Shown piece after piece: positions 9,742-18,766 of a DNA stretch of 64,000 nucleotides. The notes beneath the pieces were generated by a model. That model saw only the letters and a program-made list of their open reading frames with translations, was not told where the DNA came from and did no database searches. The stretch is from positions 48,410 through 112,409 of the forward strand of contig CALWSG010000018.1 of assembly GCA_944384155.1 (NCBI GenBank), read 5' to 3'. The position numbers were made by a program, and so were the translations under genes. How positions within the stretch are numbered: the first letter of the stretch is position 1; every line of letters starts with the position of its first letter. This DNA is from an uncultured Lachnospiraceae bacterium. GTDB taxonomy: Bacteria; Bacillota; Clostridia; Lachnospirales; Lachnospiraceae.

Positions 9742-10644
9742 TCAGCTTATACTGCAGGCTGCCAGTGCCGCCACAGCACCGTCTCCCGCTGCCGTCACAA
9801 GCTGCCTTACGTTTTTTGTTCTGCAGTCTCCTGCCGCAAATATTCCGGCTGTACTTGTCCTGCAGTCCTCACCTGCAATTATATAACCTTTCTCGTCAAG
9901 GTCAACGAGATTTTTAAATCTCTCATTGTCCGGCATCTGCCCTATGGCTATAAAAAGACCATTTACTTTTATCTCCCTTTCCTCTCCGCCTTTAAGGTTT
10001 TTTACCTTAATTCCGGACACCATATCTTCTCCTATAATATCAGTAACCTGAGAGTCCATAATAAGCTTAACGTTGTCCTTTGCTTTTAGCTTTTCAACCT
10101 CTCTCACATCACCTCGAAACTCATCCCTTCGGTGAATCACATATACTGTGTTACAGTAGCTGCTTAAAAACAAACTATCCTCAAGAGCCGTGTTTCCGCC
10201 ACCTACAACGGCTACATCACGGCCTCTGAAAAATGCTCCGTCACAGGTGGCACAATATGATACTCCCTTTCCTGTAAACTCCTGCTCCCTGTCAATTCCC
10301 AAAGGTCTGTTTTTTGCACCTGATGCAATAATTACTGCCTTTGCGGTATATGTCTCTTTATCTGTGACAACTGTTTTTGTACCATTGCTGTCTTCTTGTA
10401 TCTCAAGAACCTTTTCGTTTTTATATATCATTCCCAGTTCCTTCGCCTGATTATACAGATTAGTTGCAAACTCATAGCCTGATATATTCTTAAAGCCCGG
10501 ATAATTCTCTATATCCGGAGTATTTATAATCTGTCCTCCGTACATTTTTTCCTCAAGAACAAGGACATTCTTTCCTGCCCTTAAGGCATATATTGCACTT
10601 GTAAGCCCTGCAGTTCCTGCACCAATAATAATAATATCTGTCAT
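9742..10644 (-). CDS. trxB: thioredoxin reductase
   Basis: Reduces thioredoxin using NAD(P)H through FAD and a redox-active disulfide. The FAD-binding GAGTAG is at residues 8-13, the redox pair Cys131 and Cys134 in CATCDG, and the pyridine-nucleotide GGGNTA motif follows near 155; a C-terminal GDCR FAD motif is present. Length 300 is normal for the low-Mr class. The start ATG overlaps the trxA stop (TAATG), so the two are translationally coupled. It is followed directly by a terminator. A second, AhpF-like member of this family lies near ahpC. Confidence 0.95.
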   Translation of the reverse strand: MTDIIIIGAGTAGLTSAIYALRAGKNVLVLEEKMYGGQIINTPDIENYPGFKNISGYEFATNLYNQAKELGMIYKNEKVLEIQEDSNGTKTVVTDKETYTAKAVIIASGAKNRPLGIDREQEFTGKGVSYCATCDGAFFRGRDVAVVGGGNTALEDSLFLSSYCNTVYVIHRRDEFRGDVREVEKLKAKDNVKLIMDSQVTDIIGEDMVSGIKVKNLKGGEEREIKVNGLFIAIGQMPDNERFKNLVDLDEKGYIIAGEDCRTSTAGIFAAGDCRTKNVRQLVTAAGDGAVAALAACSIS

Positions 10645-10949
10645 TATAAAAGCTCCATTATCTCATCCTTTGATATAAGACCTACCGACTTTTTCTCTAC
10701 ATTGCCATTTTTAAATACAATTAATGTAGGTATACTCATAACACCATACTTAAATGCCAAATCCTGATTATTATCAACATTTACCTTACATACCTTTACA
10801 TTGTCAGAACTCTCTGCCACCTCATCTACTATAGGTGAAAGCATTTTGCATGGACCGCACCAGTCTGCCCAAAAATCAACAAGTACAGGCTTATCAGCCT
10901 TTAATACCTCCTGTTCAAAATTATCACTGTTTACTGTAATTACTGCCAT
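10644..10949 (-). CDS. trxA: thioredoxin
   Basis: A small cytoplasmic dithiol reductant, 101 residues, with the active site WCGPC (Cys31, Cys34) and the cis-Pro segment SIPTLIVF. The frame is open back to 11027, but that would overlap the preceding gene. The ATG at 10949 has GGAGG five bases upstream and gives a normal thioredoxin length, so it is chosen. It ends overlapping trxB and follows a small membrane-protein gene by 25 bases. Confidence 0.96.
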   Translation of the reverse strand: MAVITVNSDNFEQEVLKADKPVLVDFWADWCGPCKMLSPIVDEVAESSDNVKVCKVNVDNNQDLAFKYGVMSIPTLIVFKNGNVEKKSVGLISKDEIMELL

Positions 10950-10974
10950 ATTATCCTCCATTCCATTAATTCCA

Positions 10975-11469
10975 TTAATTTTTACTAAGCTTTTTCTTCT
11001 CCCCGTAATACCATAAAGGTGCCGCAATAAAGACTAACATATGTCCTGAAAGCATTCTAAAGCTTGCAAGGGAATATTTTACATAATCATTATAACCTAT
11101 TTCAGTCATATTATTATTTTCATCAACAGCATAATATACGCCGTCTGCCGCTCTTATATCCCACACACTGTTAAGTAATGTCAGTCCGTATATAAGATTA
11201 AATATAACATAAATAAAGGCTATAATCAAAATTAAAAATGTAATGCTTTTCATGGATTCCTTTGAAAATATTATTGCCCTTTCTCTTTTGTCTGTGTTCT
11301 TTATATCAAACACTGTTATTACTGCAAGAGCTATAACTGGCATCCATAAAATCCATGCTGCTATATACAGTATATTTGTAAAATACCCTGTTATATGAAT
11401 AAGCACTGCCACTATAAGAAAAAGCATTGAAAGCTTATACCATATATTATAATTTTTCTCTTTATACAT
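10975..11469 (-). CDS. small integral membrane protein of unknown function
   Basis: 164 residues with about four hydrophobic segments (around 13-33, 35-50, 70-92 and 140-155) and a short loop between the third and fourth rich in acidic and polar residues. I do not recognise a family. The N-terminus is hydrophilic and basic with no cleavable signal. It lies 14 bases after an unknown Cys-tailed gene and 25 bases before trxA, suggesting co-transcription with the thioredoxin system. No cysteine pair is visible that would make it an obvious thioredoxin partner. Function not assigned. Confidence 0.7.
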   Translation of the reverse strand: MYKEKNYNIWYKLSMLFLIVAVLIHITGYFTNILYIAAWILWMPVIALAVITVFDIKNTDKRERAIIFSKESMKSITFLILIIAFIYVIFNLIYGLTLLNSVWDIRAADGVYYAVDENNNMTEIGYNDYVKYSLASFRMLSGHMLVFIAAPLWYYGEKKKLSKN

Positions 11470-11483
11470 TTATTCCTCCGTAT

Positions 11484-11888
11484 TTAGCATCTTCCGCAAT
11501 TATTACACTGTGCACAGTCTGCCCTTTTTACCGACGGTATAAATTTTTCAGTTCTTGCCCCCACTATATCCTTATCAATCTCAACAACAAGTGACTTATA
11601 TGGATTTGAAACAGTAACTGTATGTCTTACCGACTTATTTTTATAATCAGACACCACCGTAACAGGCATAATTGTTTTTATTTCAGGGTTCATGCAGCTT
11701 TCAACCACTATAGGCGATATCTCCTCCTCACTTCCGTCTGCTTTTGTTATAATAACCTTTGTTAGGCATGATTTAATAATCACTGTTTTCCCCAAGGTTA
11801 TACCTGTCCTTTCTCCGGACACAAACCCTTTGGGAATATCTCCAATATCAAATATTCCAAAGGGGGTATGTACATACGTGCTTCCCAT
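11484..11888 (-). CDS. unknown protein with C-terminal CxxCxxCxxC tail
   Basis: 134 residues, predicted soluble and beta-rich, ending exactly in Cys125, Cys128, Cys131 and Cys134 (CAQCNNCGRC). Two more cysteines lie at about 41 and 65. I do not recognise the domain. The regularly spaced tail could bind a metal or Fe-S cluster or be a thiol relay. The gene leads a four-gene run that ends in trxA-trxB, so a link to thiol redox chemistry is possible but is inference only. ATG follows an AGGAGG ribosome binding site. Confidence 0.7.
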   Translation of the reverse strand: MGSTYVHTPFGIFDIGDIPKGFVSGERTGITLGKTVIIKSCLTKVIITKADGSEEEISPIVVESCMNPEIKTIMPVTVVSDYKNKSVRHTVTVSNPYKSLVVEIDKDIVGARTEKFIPSVKRADCAQCNNCGRC

Positions 11889-11935
11889 TTACATTCCTCC
11901 TTTAACAGTAAGGCAAATCCTGATTAAATTTTCTG

Positions 11936-13156
11936 TTAAAGATTTGTTCTCACAACCTTTGGCTTATATCCTGTTTCCTCCAGCTTATCTACTATCTTTT
12001 TCTTATGCTCCTCTCCAAATGTCTCGATAGTAATTCTAAGCTCTACCTCGGCGTTTCTGTTAATGCTTACAAACTGATTATGCTCAAGCTTAATTACATT
12101 TCCCTGTTCCTTTGCTATAACATTTGCCACATTTACCAGCTCTCCCGGCTTGTCCGGAAGAAGCACTGATACAGTGAATACTCTTCCTCTTTGGATAAGT
12201 CCAAACTGGAGCATTGATGACATTGTTATAATATCCATATTGCCGCCGCTAAGTATTGACACTACCTTTTTGCCCCTGCATTCAAGGTGCTTTAACGCTG
12301 CCACTGATAAAAGTCCTGAATTCTCACATACTATTTTGTGATTTTCTACCATATCAAGAAATGCACCTATAAGCTCATCATCCTCTATGGTTATTATATC
12401 ATCAATATTCTTCTGAATATATGGGAAAATAATACTTCCCGGTGTCTTTACGGCAGTTCCGTCTGCTATGGTAGCTGCACTTGGCAGTGTAACCGGCTCC
12501 CCTGCTTTAAGGGATGCTTTCATACAGCTTGCATTTGCAGGTTCAACACCTATTACCTTAATATTAGGATTCAGCATTTTTGCAAGGGCACTTACTCCCG
12601 TTGCCAGTCCGCCTCCGCCTATAGGAACAAGTATGTAATCTACCGTAGGTATTTCCTTTATTATCTCCATGGCAACAGAACCCTGACCTGTTGCCACCTC
12701 TAAATCATCAAAGGGATGTACAAATGTATATCCATGCTCCTCAGCCAGTCTGTATGCTTCTCCACATGCTTCGTCATAAACATCACCGTAAAGCACAACA
12801 TCTGCACCATAGCTTTTTGTCCTGTTTACCTTCATTAATGGTGTTCCCACAGGCATTACAATAGTTGCCTTCACTCCGTATATTTTTGCTGCATTTGCCA
12901 CACCCTGTGCATGGTTTCCTGCTGATGCGGTAATAAGCCCTCTCGCTCTCTCCTCGTCTGTCATGCGGCTTATCTTGTAGAATGCCCCTCTTACTTTGTA
13001 TGCACCTGTTCTCTGCATATTTTCAGGTTTTAAATATACTTTATTGCCACACTGGCTACTAAAGAACTCACTGTAGATTAAATTAGTCGGTATTGTTACT
13101 TTCTTTACTATCTCTGCTGCTTCCTCAAATTTTTCTAAAGTTAATTCCTCTAACAT
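11936..13156 (-). CDS. ilvA: threonine ammonia-lyase
   Basis: A PLP enzyme that deaminates threonine to 2-oxobutyrate, feeding isoleucine synthesis or threonine catabolism. The PLP lysine motif is RTGAYKVRGA near residue 50, the phosphate-binding glycine loop is PIGGGGLATG near 178, and a single ACT domain occupies about 325-406 (FTVSVLLPDKPGEL). Length 406 with one ACT domain matches the short form often found in Clostridia. No T-box or other leader is seen in the 42 bases between ftsY and this gene, so it may be read from the upstream transcript. Confidence 0.93.
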   Translation of the reverse strand: MLEELTLEKFEEAAEIVKKVTIPTNLIYSEFFSSQCGNKVYLKPENMQRTGAYKVRGAFYKISRMTDEERARGLITASAGNHAQGVANAAKIYGVKATIVMPVGTPLMKVNRTKSYGADVVLYGDVYDEACGEAYRLAEEHGYTFVHPFDDLEVATGQGSVAMEIIKEIPTVDYILVPIGGGGLATGVSALAKMLNPNIKVIGVEPANASCMKASLKAGEPVTLPSAATIADGTAVKTPGSIIFPYIQKNIDDIITIEDDELIGAFLDMVENHKIVCENSGLLSVAALKHLECRGKKVVSILSGGNMDIITMSSMLQFGLIQRGRVFTVSVLLPDKPGELVNVANVIAKEQGNVIKLEHNQFVSINRNAEVELRITIETFGEEHKKKIVDKLEETGYKPKVVRTNL

Positions 13157-13198
13157 TTACTTTTCCTTCTTTCATATTTTTTGCCAAACCGGGTAAAT

Positions 13199-14137
13199 TT
13201 AGTTTTCCTCAAATAATGCATTTACAAATTCATCTGCATTAAATTTCTGTAAGTCATCTATCTGCTCTCCTATGCCTATATATTTTACCGGTACCGAAAG
13301 CTCTGACTGTATTGCCACGGCTATTCCTCCCTTGGCGGTTCCGTCAAGCTTTGTAAGTATTATTCCCGTGACATGAGTTACCTCCATAAACTGTTTAGCC
13401 TGTGCCAGTGCATTCTGTCCAGTTGTTCCGTCAAGAACAATAAGGTTCTCCCTATAAGCATCACTATATTCCTTTTCGATAATTCTGTCAATTTTTTTCA
13501 GCTCTTCCATAAGATTTTTTTTATTGTGAAGTCTTCCTGCCGTATCACATATAAGCACATCAGCCTTTCTTGATTTTGCTGCCTGAATGGCATCATACAC
13601 TACTGCCCCGGGATCAGCCCCCTCCTTTTGTGATATTATGTCTACTCCTGCCCTGTTTGCCCACTCAGTCAGCTGCTCTATTGCCGCTGCCCTAAAGGTA
13701 TCTGCCGCCGCCATAACAACCTTTTTTCCCTGTGCCTTAAGCTGCCCTGAAAGCTTTCCGACAGATGTGGTCTTTCCCACACCGTTTACTCCTATAACAA
13801 GAACAACTGATTTTCTGTTTTCAAATTCATATGCATTTTCCCCTACATTCATTATATCCTTTATGCTTTCCATAAGAAGTGCCTTGCACTCTGACGGCTC
13901 TTTTATTTTCTGCTCCTTTACCTTTTCCCTTAGGTTTTCCATTATTCTGCTTGTGGTATTTACACCTAAATCCGCCATAATAAGTATTTCTTCTATTTCC
14001 TCATAGAAATCCTCATCTATGCTTGAAAATCCGCTTAATATACTGTCTATTCCCGACATTATACTGCTTCTTGTCTTTGAAAGCCCTTGAACAAGCTTTG
14101 CAAAAAAGCCCTTCTTTTCCTTTTTTTCGTCACTCAT
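13199..14137 (-). CDS. ftsY: signal recognition particle receptor FtsY
   Basis: The SRP receptor GTPase that docks ribosome-nascent chain complexes at the membrane. An N-domain helical bundle covers about residues 1-100. The G domain has the P-loop GVNGVGKT (116-123), DTAGRL, and the TKLDGTAKGG motif. Length 312 is typical of Firmicutes, which lack the long acidic N-terminal extension. It lies 27 bases after smc in the conserved rnc-smc-ftsY order. ATG has a GGAAG-type ribosome binding site. Confidence 0.97.
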   Translation of the reverse strand: MSDEKKEKKGFFAKLVQGLSKTRSSIMSGIDSILSGFSSIDEDFYEEIEEILIMADLGVNTTSRIMENLREKVKEQKIKEPSECKALLMESIKDIMNVGENAYEFENRKSVVLVIGVNGVGKTTSVGKLSGQLKAQGKKVVMAAADTFRAAAIEQLTEWANRAGVDIISQKEGADPGAVVYDAIQAAKSRKADVLICDTAGRLHNKKNLMEELKKIDRIIEKEYSDAYRENLIVLDGTTGQNALAQAKQFMEVTHVTGIILTKLDGTAKGGIAVAIQSELSVPVKYIGIGEQIDDLQKFNADEFVNALFEEN

Positions 14138-14164
14138 AATCTTCCATTCCTTTCAAAACAAATT

Positions 14165-17100
14165 TTACGATACCTGCTTATCCTCAAGCTGATCCTCTAT
14201 AAGATTAACCGACACAAGTGTTGACACACCTTTTTCCTGCATTGTTATTCCATAGAGAATATCTGCTGCTGCCATTGTTCCTCTTCTGTGGGTAATAACT
14301 ATAAACTGGGTATGGTCTGTAAGCTTATGGAGATAATCTGCATATCTTCCCACATTTGAATCATCAAGTGCAGCCTCTATCTCGTCAAGAAGACAAAAAG
14401 GCGATGGCTTGAGATTCTGTATTGCAAAAAGAAGTGCTATTGCCGTAAGTGCCTTTTCTCCTCCGGAAAGCTGCATCATATTCTGAAGCTTCTTTCCCGG
14501 CGGCTGTGATATAATTGAAATGGCGGCCTCCAGGATATCCTCCTCCTCATTTAACTCTATTGTTCCTTTTCCCCCTCCAAATAAAATTTTAAATACCTTA
14601 TCAAATTCTTCCCTAATCCGGCTGAATTTCTCAGTAAACTGCTTTCTCATGCCTGTATCAAGCTCTTCAATAATCTTTAAAAGAGTCTGCTCCGCAGTTA
14701 CAAGATCATCATGCTGTGTCTTTAAAAAACCGTACCTCTCAGAAACCTCCTTATATTCCTCTATGGAATTAACATTTACATCTCCAAGGCTTCTTATGTC
14801 TGACTTAAGGGTTCCTATTGTCTTTTTTATCTGTACAAGATCATTTAGACTGTCATCCTTAAGCTCTGCCGCCATGCTGTATGTTATCTCATATTCATCC
14901 CACATATAATTAATATGCTTTTCATTTAACTCCTCAAGCTTTTCTCTCTGACCTGCAAGCCTGAACATTTCCTTGTCAAGGGCTGTTATATCCTCTGTAA
15001 GCTCTTCCCTCTTTGCGAAAAACTCCTTATGCTCCCTTGTCTGCTCCTCCTTGCTTGAAAGCATTATGCTTATTTCCTTTTCAAGAGCTTCCGTTCTTTT
15101 TTTATTTTCTTCTATTTCTCTGTTAATTTCCTCTATTTCCTTTATTTTTAAAAGAGTTTCCTTTGAAGACTCATCTGCACTTTTTTCTATAAGGCTTATT
15201 TCCTCCTTAAGCTTTACAAGCTCTCCATTTACTCTTGAAAGATTCTCGGCTGCAAAGTCTCTTTTTTGTGTTAAGCCGGCAAGATTCACTCTTAACTCTT
15301 CGTTATTCTTAAGCTCTCTTGCCTCCAGCTCTTTATTTTTCTCAATTTCTCCGTTAATATCAAGTATCTTTTCCTCAATTTCCTTATTTTTTTCCTCCCA
15401 TCTTGCAAGTTCTCCGTTAAGAGCTTCATAATTAGCCTTGATATCCGTTATTTGGGATGCTATATCCACATTTTCCCTTTTAAAATCATCATAGCTGTCT
15501 TTTATTTCCCTTTTTTTCTCGTCAGCCTTATTAAGGTTCAGCTTAACTGTATTTTGTAAAATATACTGCTCATTTAACACAAGCTTTATTCTCTCAAGCT
15601 CTTCCTTTATTTCCTGACTTTCCTTTTCACAGCCTTCTATTGCTTCTTTATATTTTCTTTCTTCTTCGACGCAAAGCTTAAGCTTTTCTTCAAGCTCCTC
15701 TATCTCTCTTCTTCTTCCAAGAAGATTGCTGCTGTTTTTAAATGCTCCTCCTGACATGGAGCCTCCTGCATTTAACAGTTCTCCCTCAAGGGTTACCATT
15801 CTAAGAGTGTAGTTATATTTTCTTGCTATTGCCAATGCATTATCTATATTATCTGCTACTACCACTCTTCCCAAAAGATATTTTGCTATATTTTCACATG
15901 ACTTATCTATTGATACAAGGTCACAGGCAAGACCTATAACGCCTTTTTCCGTAAGCACCCTCTCATTTGTAAAGCCTGTTTTATTTGCTATACTGCTAAG
16001 AGGAAGAAAGGTTGCCCTTCCGTACTTATTCTTTTTTAAGTACTCTATAACCTCCTTTGCCGTATTCTCGTTATCTGTTACAACATTTTGAATGCTTCCG
16101 CCGAGAGCTGTTTCTATTGCCAGCTCATATTTCTTATCTACCTTTATAATATCGGCAACTACCCCCACTATTCCTTTTTTGGAATCTTTTAGCTCCATTA
16201 TTTTCTTTATACTGTTTCCGTATCCCTCATATCTTTCAGTAAGATTTCTAAGTGCCTCAAGATTTGAGTTTGTCTGATGATAAAGCCTTTGGTTTTCCTC
16301 CTTCTTTCTTACTAACACTTTCTCATCACTGACTATTCCTGCCAGTCTTTCCTCAATGTCTTTAGCCTTATCTGATGCACCTGTAATTTCATCATTTACC
16401 CTTCTCAGCTCTTCATTTAGCTCCTGTATGATTTTGTCCTGAACATCTTTATCGCTTTGAAACTTAACCATTTTCTGGTTTAATTCGGCTTTCCTTATAT
16501 TTATCTGCTCAAGCATAGTATCATATCTCAGTATTTTTGCTTTAATTCCTGATTTTTCATTTAACATATTAATAATCAGGTTCTTATATTCCTCAGCCTG
16601 ATTTGTAAGCTCAAGTATCCTTTTGGTAACGGCCTGTGTCTTACTGTCTGCATCACTTTGTATTTTTGATGCGTTATCTATCATTTCCTCTATGCCGTCT
16701 TTTTCTTTGTTTAGCCTTTCTCTTTCCTCCTGGTAATCCCTTATGCTTTCCTTTATGGCATCCATTCTGCTTTTATAATGCTCATCATTTGATTTTGCCG
16801 AGTTTATCTGCTCATTTAAAACCTTTATTTCCCCCTCCAGCTCTCCCTTATATAGGTTTGACCTGTTTAACTCTTCTCTTTTTTCCTCAAGGGATTTATT
16901 TATATTTTCTATAAAGGCATCAAGCTTTTCATACTGCTTTTTTGCCTCCTCTAAAAGCTGCTTCTTTTCATTTATATCCTGTGATGCTATATTATATTTA
17001 TTTTCTATTTCCGAAAGCTCACTTCTTATCTTAGCTATTTCAAGCAAAAACATATTTATATCATATGCTTTTAACTCCTCCCTAAGCTTAAGATACTTTC

Positions 17101-17737
17101 TTGCCTTTTCAGACTGCCTCTCTAAAGGAGCAAGCTGCTTTTCAAGCTCAGATAATATATCTGTAACACGGGTAAGATTCTGCTTTTCATTTTCCAGCTT
17201 TTTTACTGCCTCTGCTTTTCTTCTCTTAAACTTTACAATACCTGCCGCTTCATCGAACAGTTCTCTTCTCTCCTCAGGCTTTCCGCTTAATATTTTGTCT
17301 ATCTGCCCCTGACCTATAATAGAATAGCCCTCCTTGCCTATACCTGTATCGTAAAAAAGCTCATTTACGTCTTTTAATCTGCATATATTGCCGTTTATCA
17401 TATATTCGCTCTCCCCTGAACGGAAAAGACGTCTTGATACCGTTACCTCATCATAATCTACCGGCAGCTTATGGTCTGTATTGTCAATGGTAATTGCCAC
17501 ATAGGCAAATCCCAAAGGCTTTCTGTTTTCCGTACCTGCAAAGATTACGTCCTCCATTTTGCCTCCTCTAAGCTGCTTTATTCTCTGCTCTCCAAGCACC
17601 CACCTTACTGCGTCTGCAACATTGCTTTTGCCGCTTCCGTTAGGTCCCACTATGGCAGTTATGCCTTTATGGAATTTAAAATTTATCCTATTTGCAAAGG
17701 ATTTAAAGCCCTGTACCTCTATACTCTTTAAATACAT
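14165..17737 (-). CDS. smc: chromosome segregation protein SMC
   Basis: An ATPase of the bacterial condensin that, with ScpA and ScpB, organises and segregates chromosomes. The N-terminal Walker A is GPNGSGKSN (residues 31-39). Long coiled coils flank a hinge domain at about 520-650 (KGIVGVVADII and the Gly-rich NAGGSMSGG). The C-terminal ABC signature LSGGEKALTAIALLF and Walker B CLLDEIEAALDD complete the head. Length 1190 is normal. It sits between rnc and ftsY with gaps of about 28 bases. scpA and scpB are not in the window. Confidence 0.98.
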   Translation of the reverse strand: MYLKSIEVQGFKSFANRINFKFHKGITAIVGPNGSGKSNVADAVRWVLGEQRIKQLRGGKMEDVIFAGTENRKPLGFAYVAITIDNTDHKLPVDYDEVTVSRRLFRSGESEYMINGNICRLKDVNELFYDTGIGKEGYSIIGQGQIDKILSGKPEERRELFDEAAGIVKFKRRKAEAVKKLENEKQNLTRVTDILSELEKQLAPLERQSEKARKYLKLREELKAYDINMFLLEIAKIRSELSEIENKYNIASQDINEKKQLLEEAKKQYEKLDAFIENINKSLEEKREELNRSNLYKGELEGEIKVLNEQINSAKSNDEHYKSRMDAIKESIRDYQEERERLNKEKDGIEEMIDNASKIQSDADSKTQAVTKRILELTNQAEEYKNLIINMLNEKSGIKAKILRYDTMLEQINIRKAELNQKMVKFQSDKDVQDKIIQELNEELRRVNDEITGASDKAKDIEERLAGIVSDEKVLVRKKEENQRLYHQTNSNLEALRNLTERYEGYGNSIKKIMELKDSKKGIVGVVADIIKVDKKYELAIETALGGSIQNVVTDNENTAKEVIEYLKKNKYGRATFLPLSSIANKTGFTNERVLTEKGVIGLACDLVSIDKSCENIAKYLLGRVVVADNIDNALAIARKYNYTLRMVTLEGELLNAGGSMSGGAFKNSSNLLGRRREIEELEEKLKLCVEEERKYKEAIEGCEKESQEIKEELERIKLVLNEQYILQNTVKLNLNKADEKKREIKDSYDDFKRENVDIASQITDIKANYEALNGELARWEEKNKEIEEKILDINGEIEKNKELEARELKNNEELRVNLAGLTQKRDFAAENLSRVNGELVKLKEEISLIEKSADESSKETLLKIKEIEEINREIEENKKRTEALEKEISIMLSSKEEQTREHKEFFAKREELTEDITALDKEMFRLAGQREKLEELNEKHINYMWDEYEITYSMAAELKDDSLNDLVQIKKTIGTLKSDIRSLGDVNVNSIEEYKEVSERYGFLKTQHDDLVTAEQTLLKIIEELDTGMRKQFTEKFSRIREEFDKVFKILFGGGKGTIELNEEEDILEAAISIISQPPGKKLQNMMQLSGGEKALTAIALLFAIQNLKPSPFCLLDEIEAALDDSNVGRYADYLHKLTDHTQFIVITHRRGTMAAADILYGITMQEKGVSTLVSVNLIEDQLEDKQVS

Positions 17738-17765
17738 AACATTCTCCGTTTTCTATGGTTACTTC

Positions 17766-18461
17766 CTATTTCTTTCCGTTTGCCTTAAGACTTAAAATAG
17801 CTTCATATGCCGCCTCCTGCTCGGCCCGCTTTTTTGTCCGTCCCTCTCCTCTTCCTATTACCCTGCCGTCAAATACCGCATCTACCGTAAAGGTTTTATT
17901 GTGGTCAGGACCTTTTTCTCCTGTCAGAACGTAATCTACCCTCTCCTTAAAATACTTCTGTACAAGCTCCTGAAGAATGGTCTTGCTATCATAAAAGAGA
18001 TGTTTGTTTTCTATATCCTTTAAAACAAATTTCTTTACGAACTCTTTTGCACTAGCAAAACCACCATCCAAATATATTGCTCCTATTAATGCCTCAAAGG
18101 CATCTGATGTTACAGAATCTCTGCTTCTGCCGCCGGTTCTATCCTCTCCTCTTCCCAGCATAAGAAAGCTTCCAAGCTCTATATCTCTGGCACACATGGC
18201 AAGAGTAGGCTCACATACAATGCTGGCACGAAGTCTTGTAAGCTCACCCTCAGACTTATGTGGATACTCCTCAAATAAAGTTTCACTTGATATAAGCTCC
18301 AGCACTGCATCCCCCAAAAATTCCAGTCTTTCGTTATTATGGTGCTTTCCTATTTTCATGTCATTTGCATAAGAGCTGTGGGTTAGTGCCAGATTTAAAA
18401 GATTTTTGTCCTTAAATATGTATCCTATTCTTTTTTCCAGTTCCTTTGAATTGCTGCTCAC
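17766..18461 (-). CDS. rnc: ribonuclease III
   Basis: A double-strand-specific endoribonuclease that processes rRNA and mRNA. The catalytic signature NERLEFLGDAVLE lies near residue 42, the second acidic cluster around SDAFEALIGAIYLD near 115, and a dsRNA-binding domain fills the last 70 residues. I choose a GTG at 18461 because AAGGAG lies 6 bases upstream and the resulting 231 residues match the family. An upstream ATG at 18509 would add 16 residues encoded by the hairpin that follows acpP, which is implausible. Confidence 0.95.
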   Translation of the reverse strand: MSSNSKELEKRIGYIFKDKNLLNLALTHSSYANDMKIGKHHNNERLEFLGDAVLELISSETLFEEYPHKSEGELTRLRASIVCEPTLAMCARDIELGSFLMLGRGEDRTGGRSRDSVTSDAFEALIGAIYLDGGFASAKEFVKKFVLKDIENKHLFYDSKTILQELVQKYFKERVDYVLTGEKGPDHNKTFTVDAVFDGRVIGRGEGRTKKRAEQEAAYEAILSLKANGKK

Positions 18462-18489
18462 TATATTCTCCTTATATTTCCTGCTTTGT

Positions 18490-18514
18490 AAAAAAGTGCC
18501 ATATGGCACTTTTT
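18490..18514 (-). terminator. palindromic terminator or attenuator between acpP and rnc
   Basis: A perfect 24-base palindrome, 18491-18514 (outer arms AAAAAGTGCC / GGCACTTTTT), overlaps the acpP stop codon and leaves a six-T run on the minus strand. The loop is about 4 bases. It could end the plsX-acpP transcript or reduce read-through into rnc-smc-ftsY. Confidence 0.65.
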
Positions 18515-18740
18515 ACATTGCATTCTTTATCTGTTCTACCGCATCTCCTACGGTTACTATTTTCTCCGCTGCATCATTTGGAATTTCAATATCAAATTCC
18601 TCCTCTATTCCCATTATTATCTGGAATATATCAAGGGAATCTGCACCTAAATCATCTGTAAAGGTTGTATCCATTGTTATTTCTTCCACATCAACATTTA
18701 ATACCTCTGCTATTATGCCCTGCAACTTTTCAAATTCCAT
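18513..18740 (-). CDS. acpP: acyl carrier protein
   Basis: Carries growing acyl chains on a 4'-phosphopantetheine arm in fatty acid synthesis. 75 residues, strongly acidic, with the attachment Ser35 in GADSLD. ATG follows AAGGAAG. It sits 26 bases after plsX and before rnc, the usual Firmicutes order, although fabD and fabG, often found between plsX and acpP, are absent here. Confidence 0.97.
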   Translation of the reverse strand: MEFEKLQGIIAEVLNVDVEEITMDTTFTDDLGADSLDIFQIIMGIEEEFDIEIPNDAAEKIVTVGDAVEQIKNAM

Positions 18741-18766
18741 GTCTTTACTTCCTTTCTTGTTACAAA

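Noticed and set aside
12338..12703. 121-codon plus frame within ilvA
   Set aside because: Tyr/Cys-rich antisense translation of the PLP domain; no start signal and no domain.
13157..13198. Possible T-box leader before ilvA
   Set aside because: The gap from ftsY is 42 bases, too short, and contains no T-box sequence.
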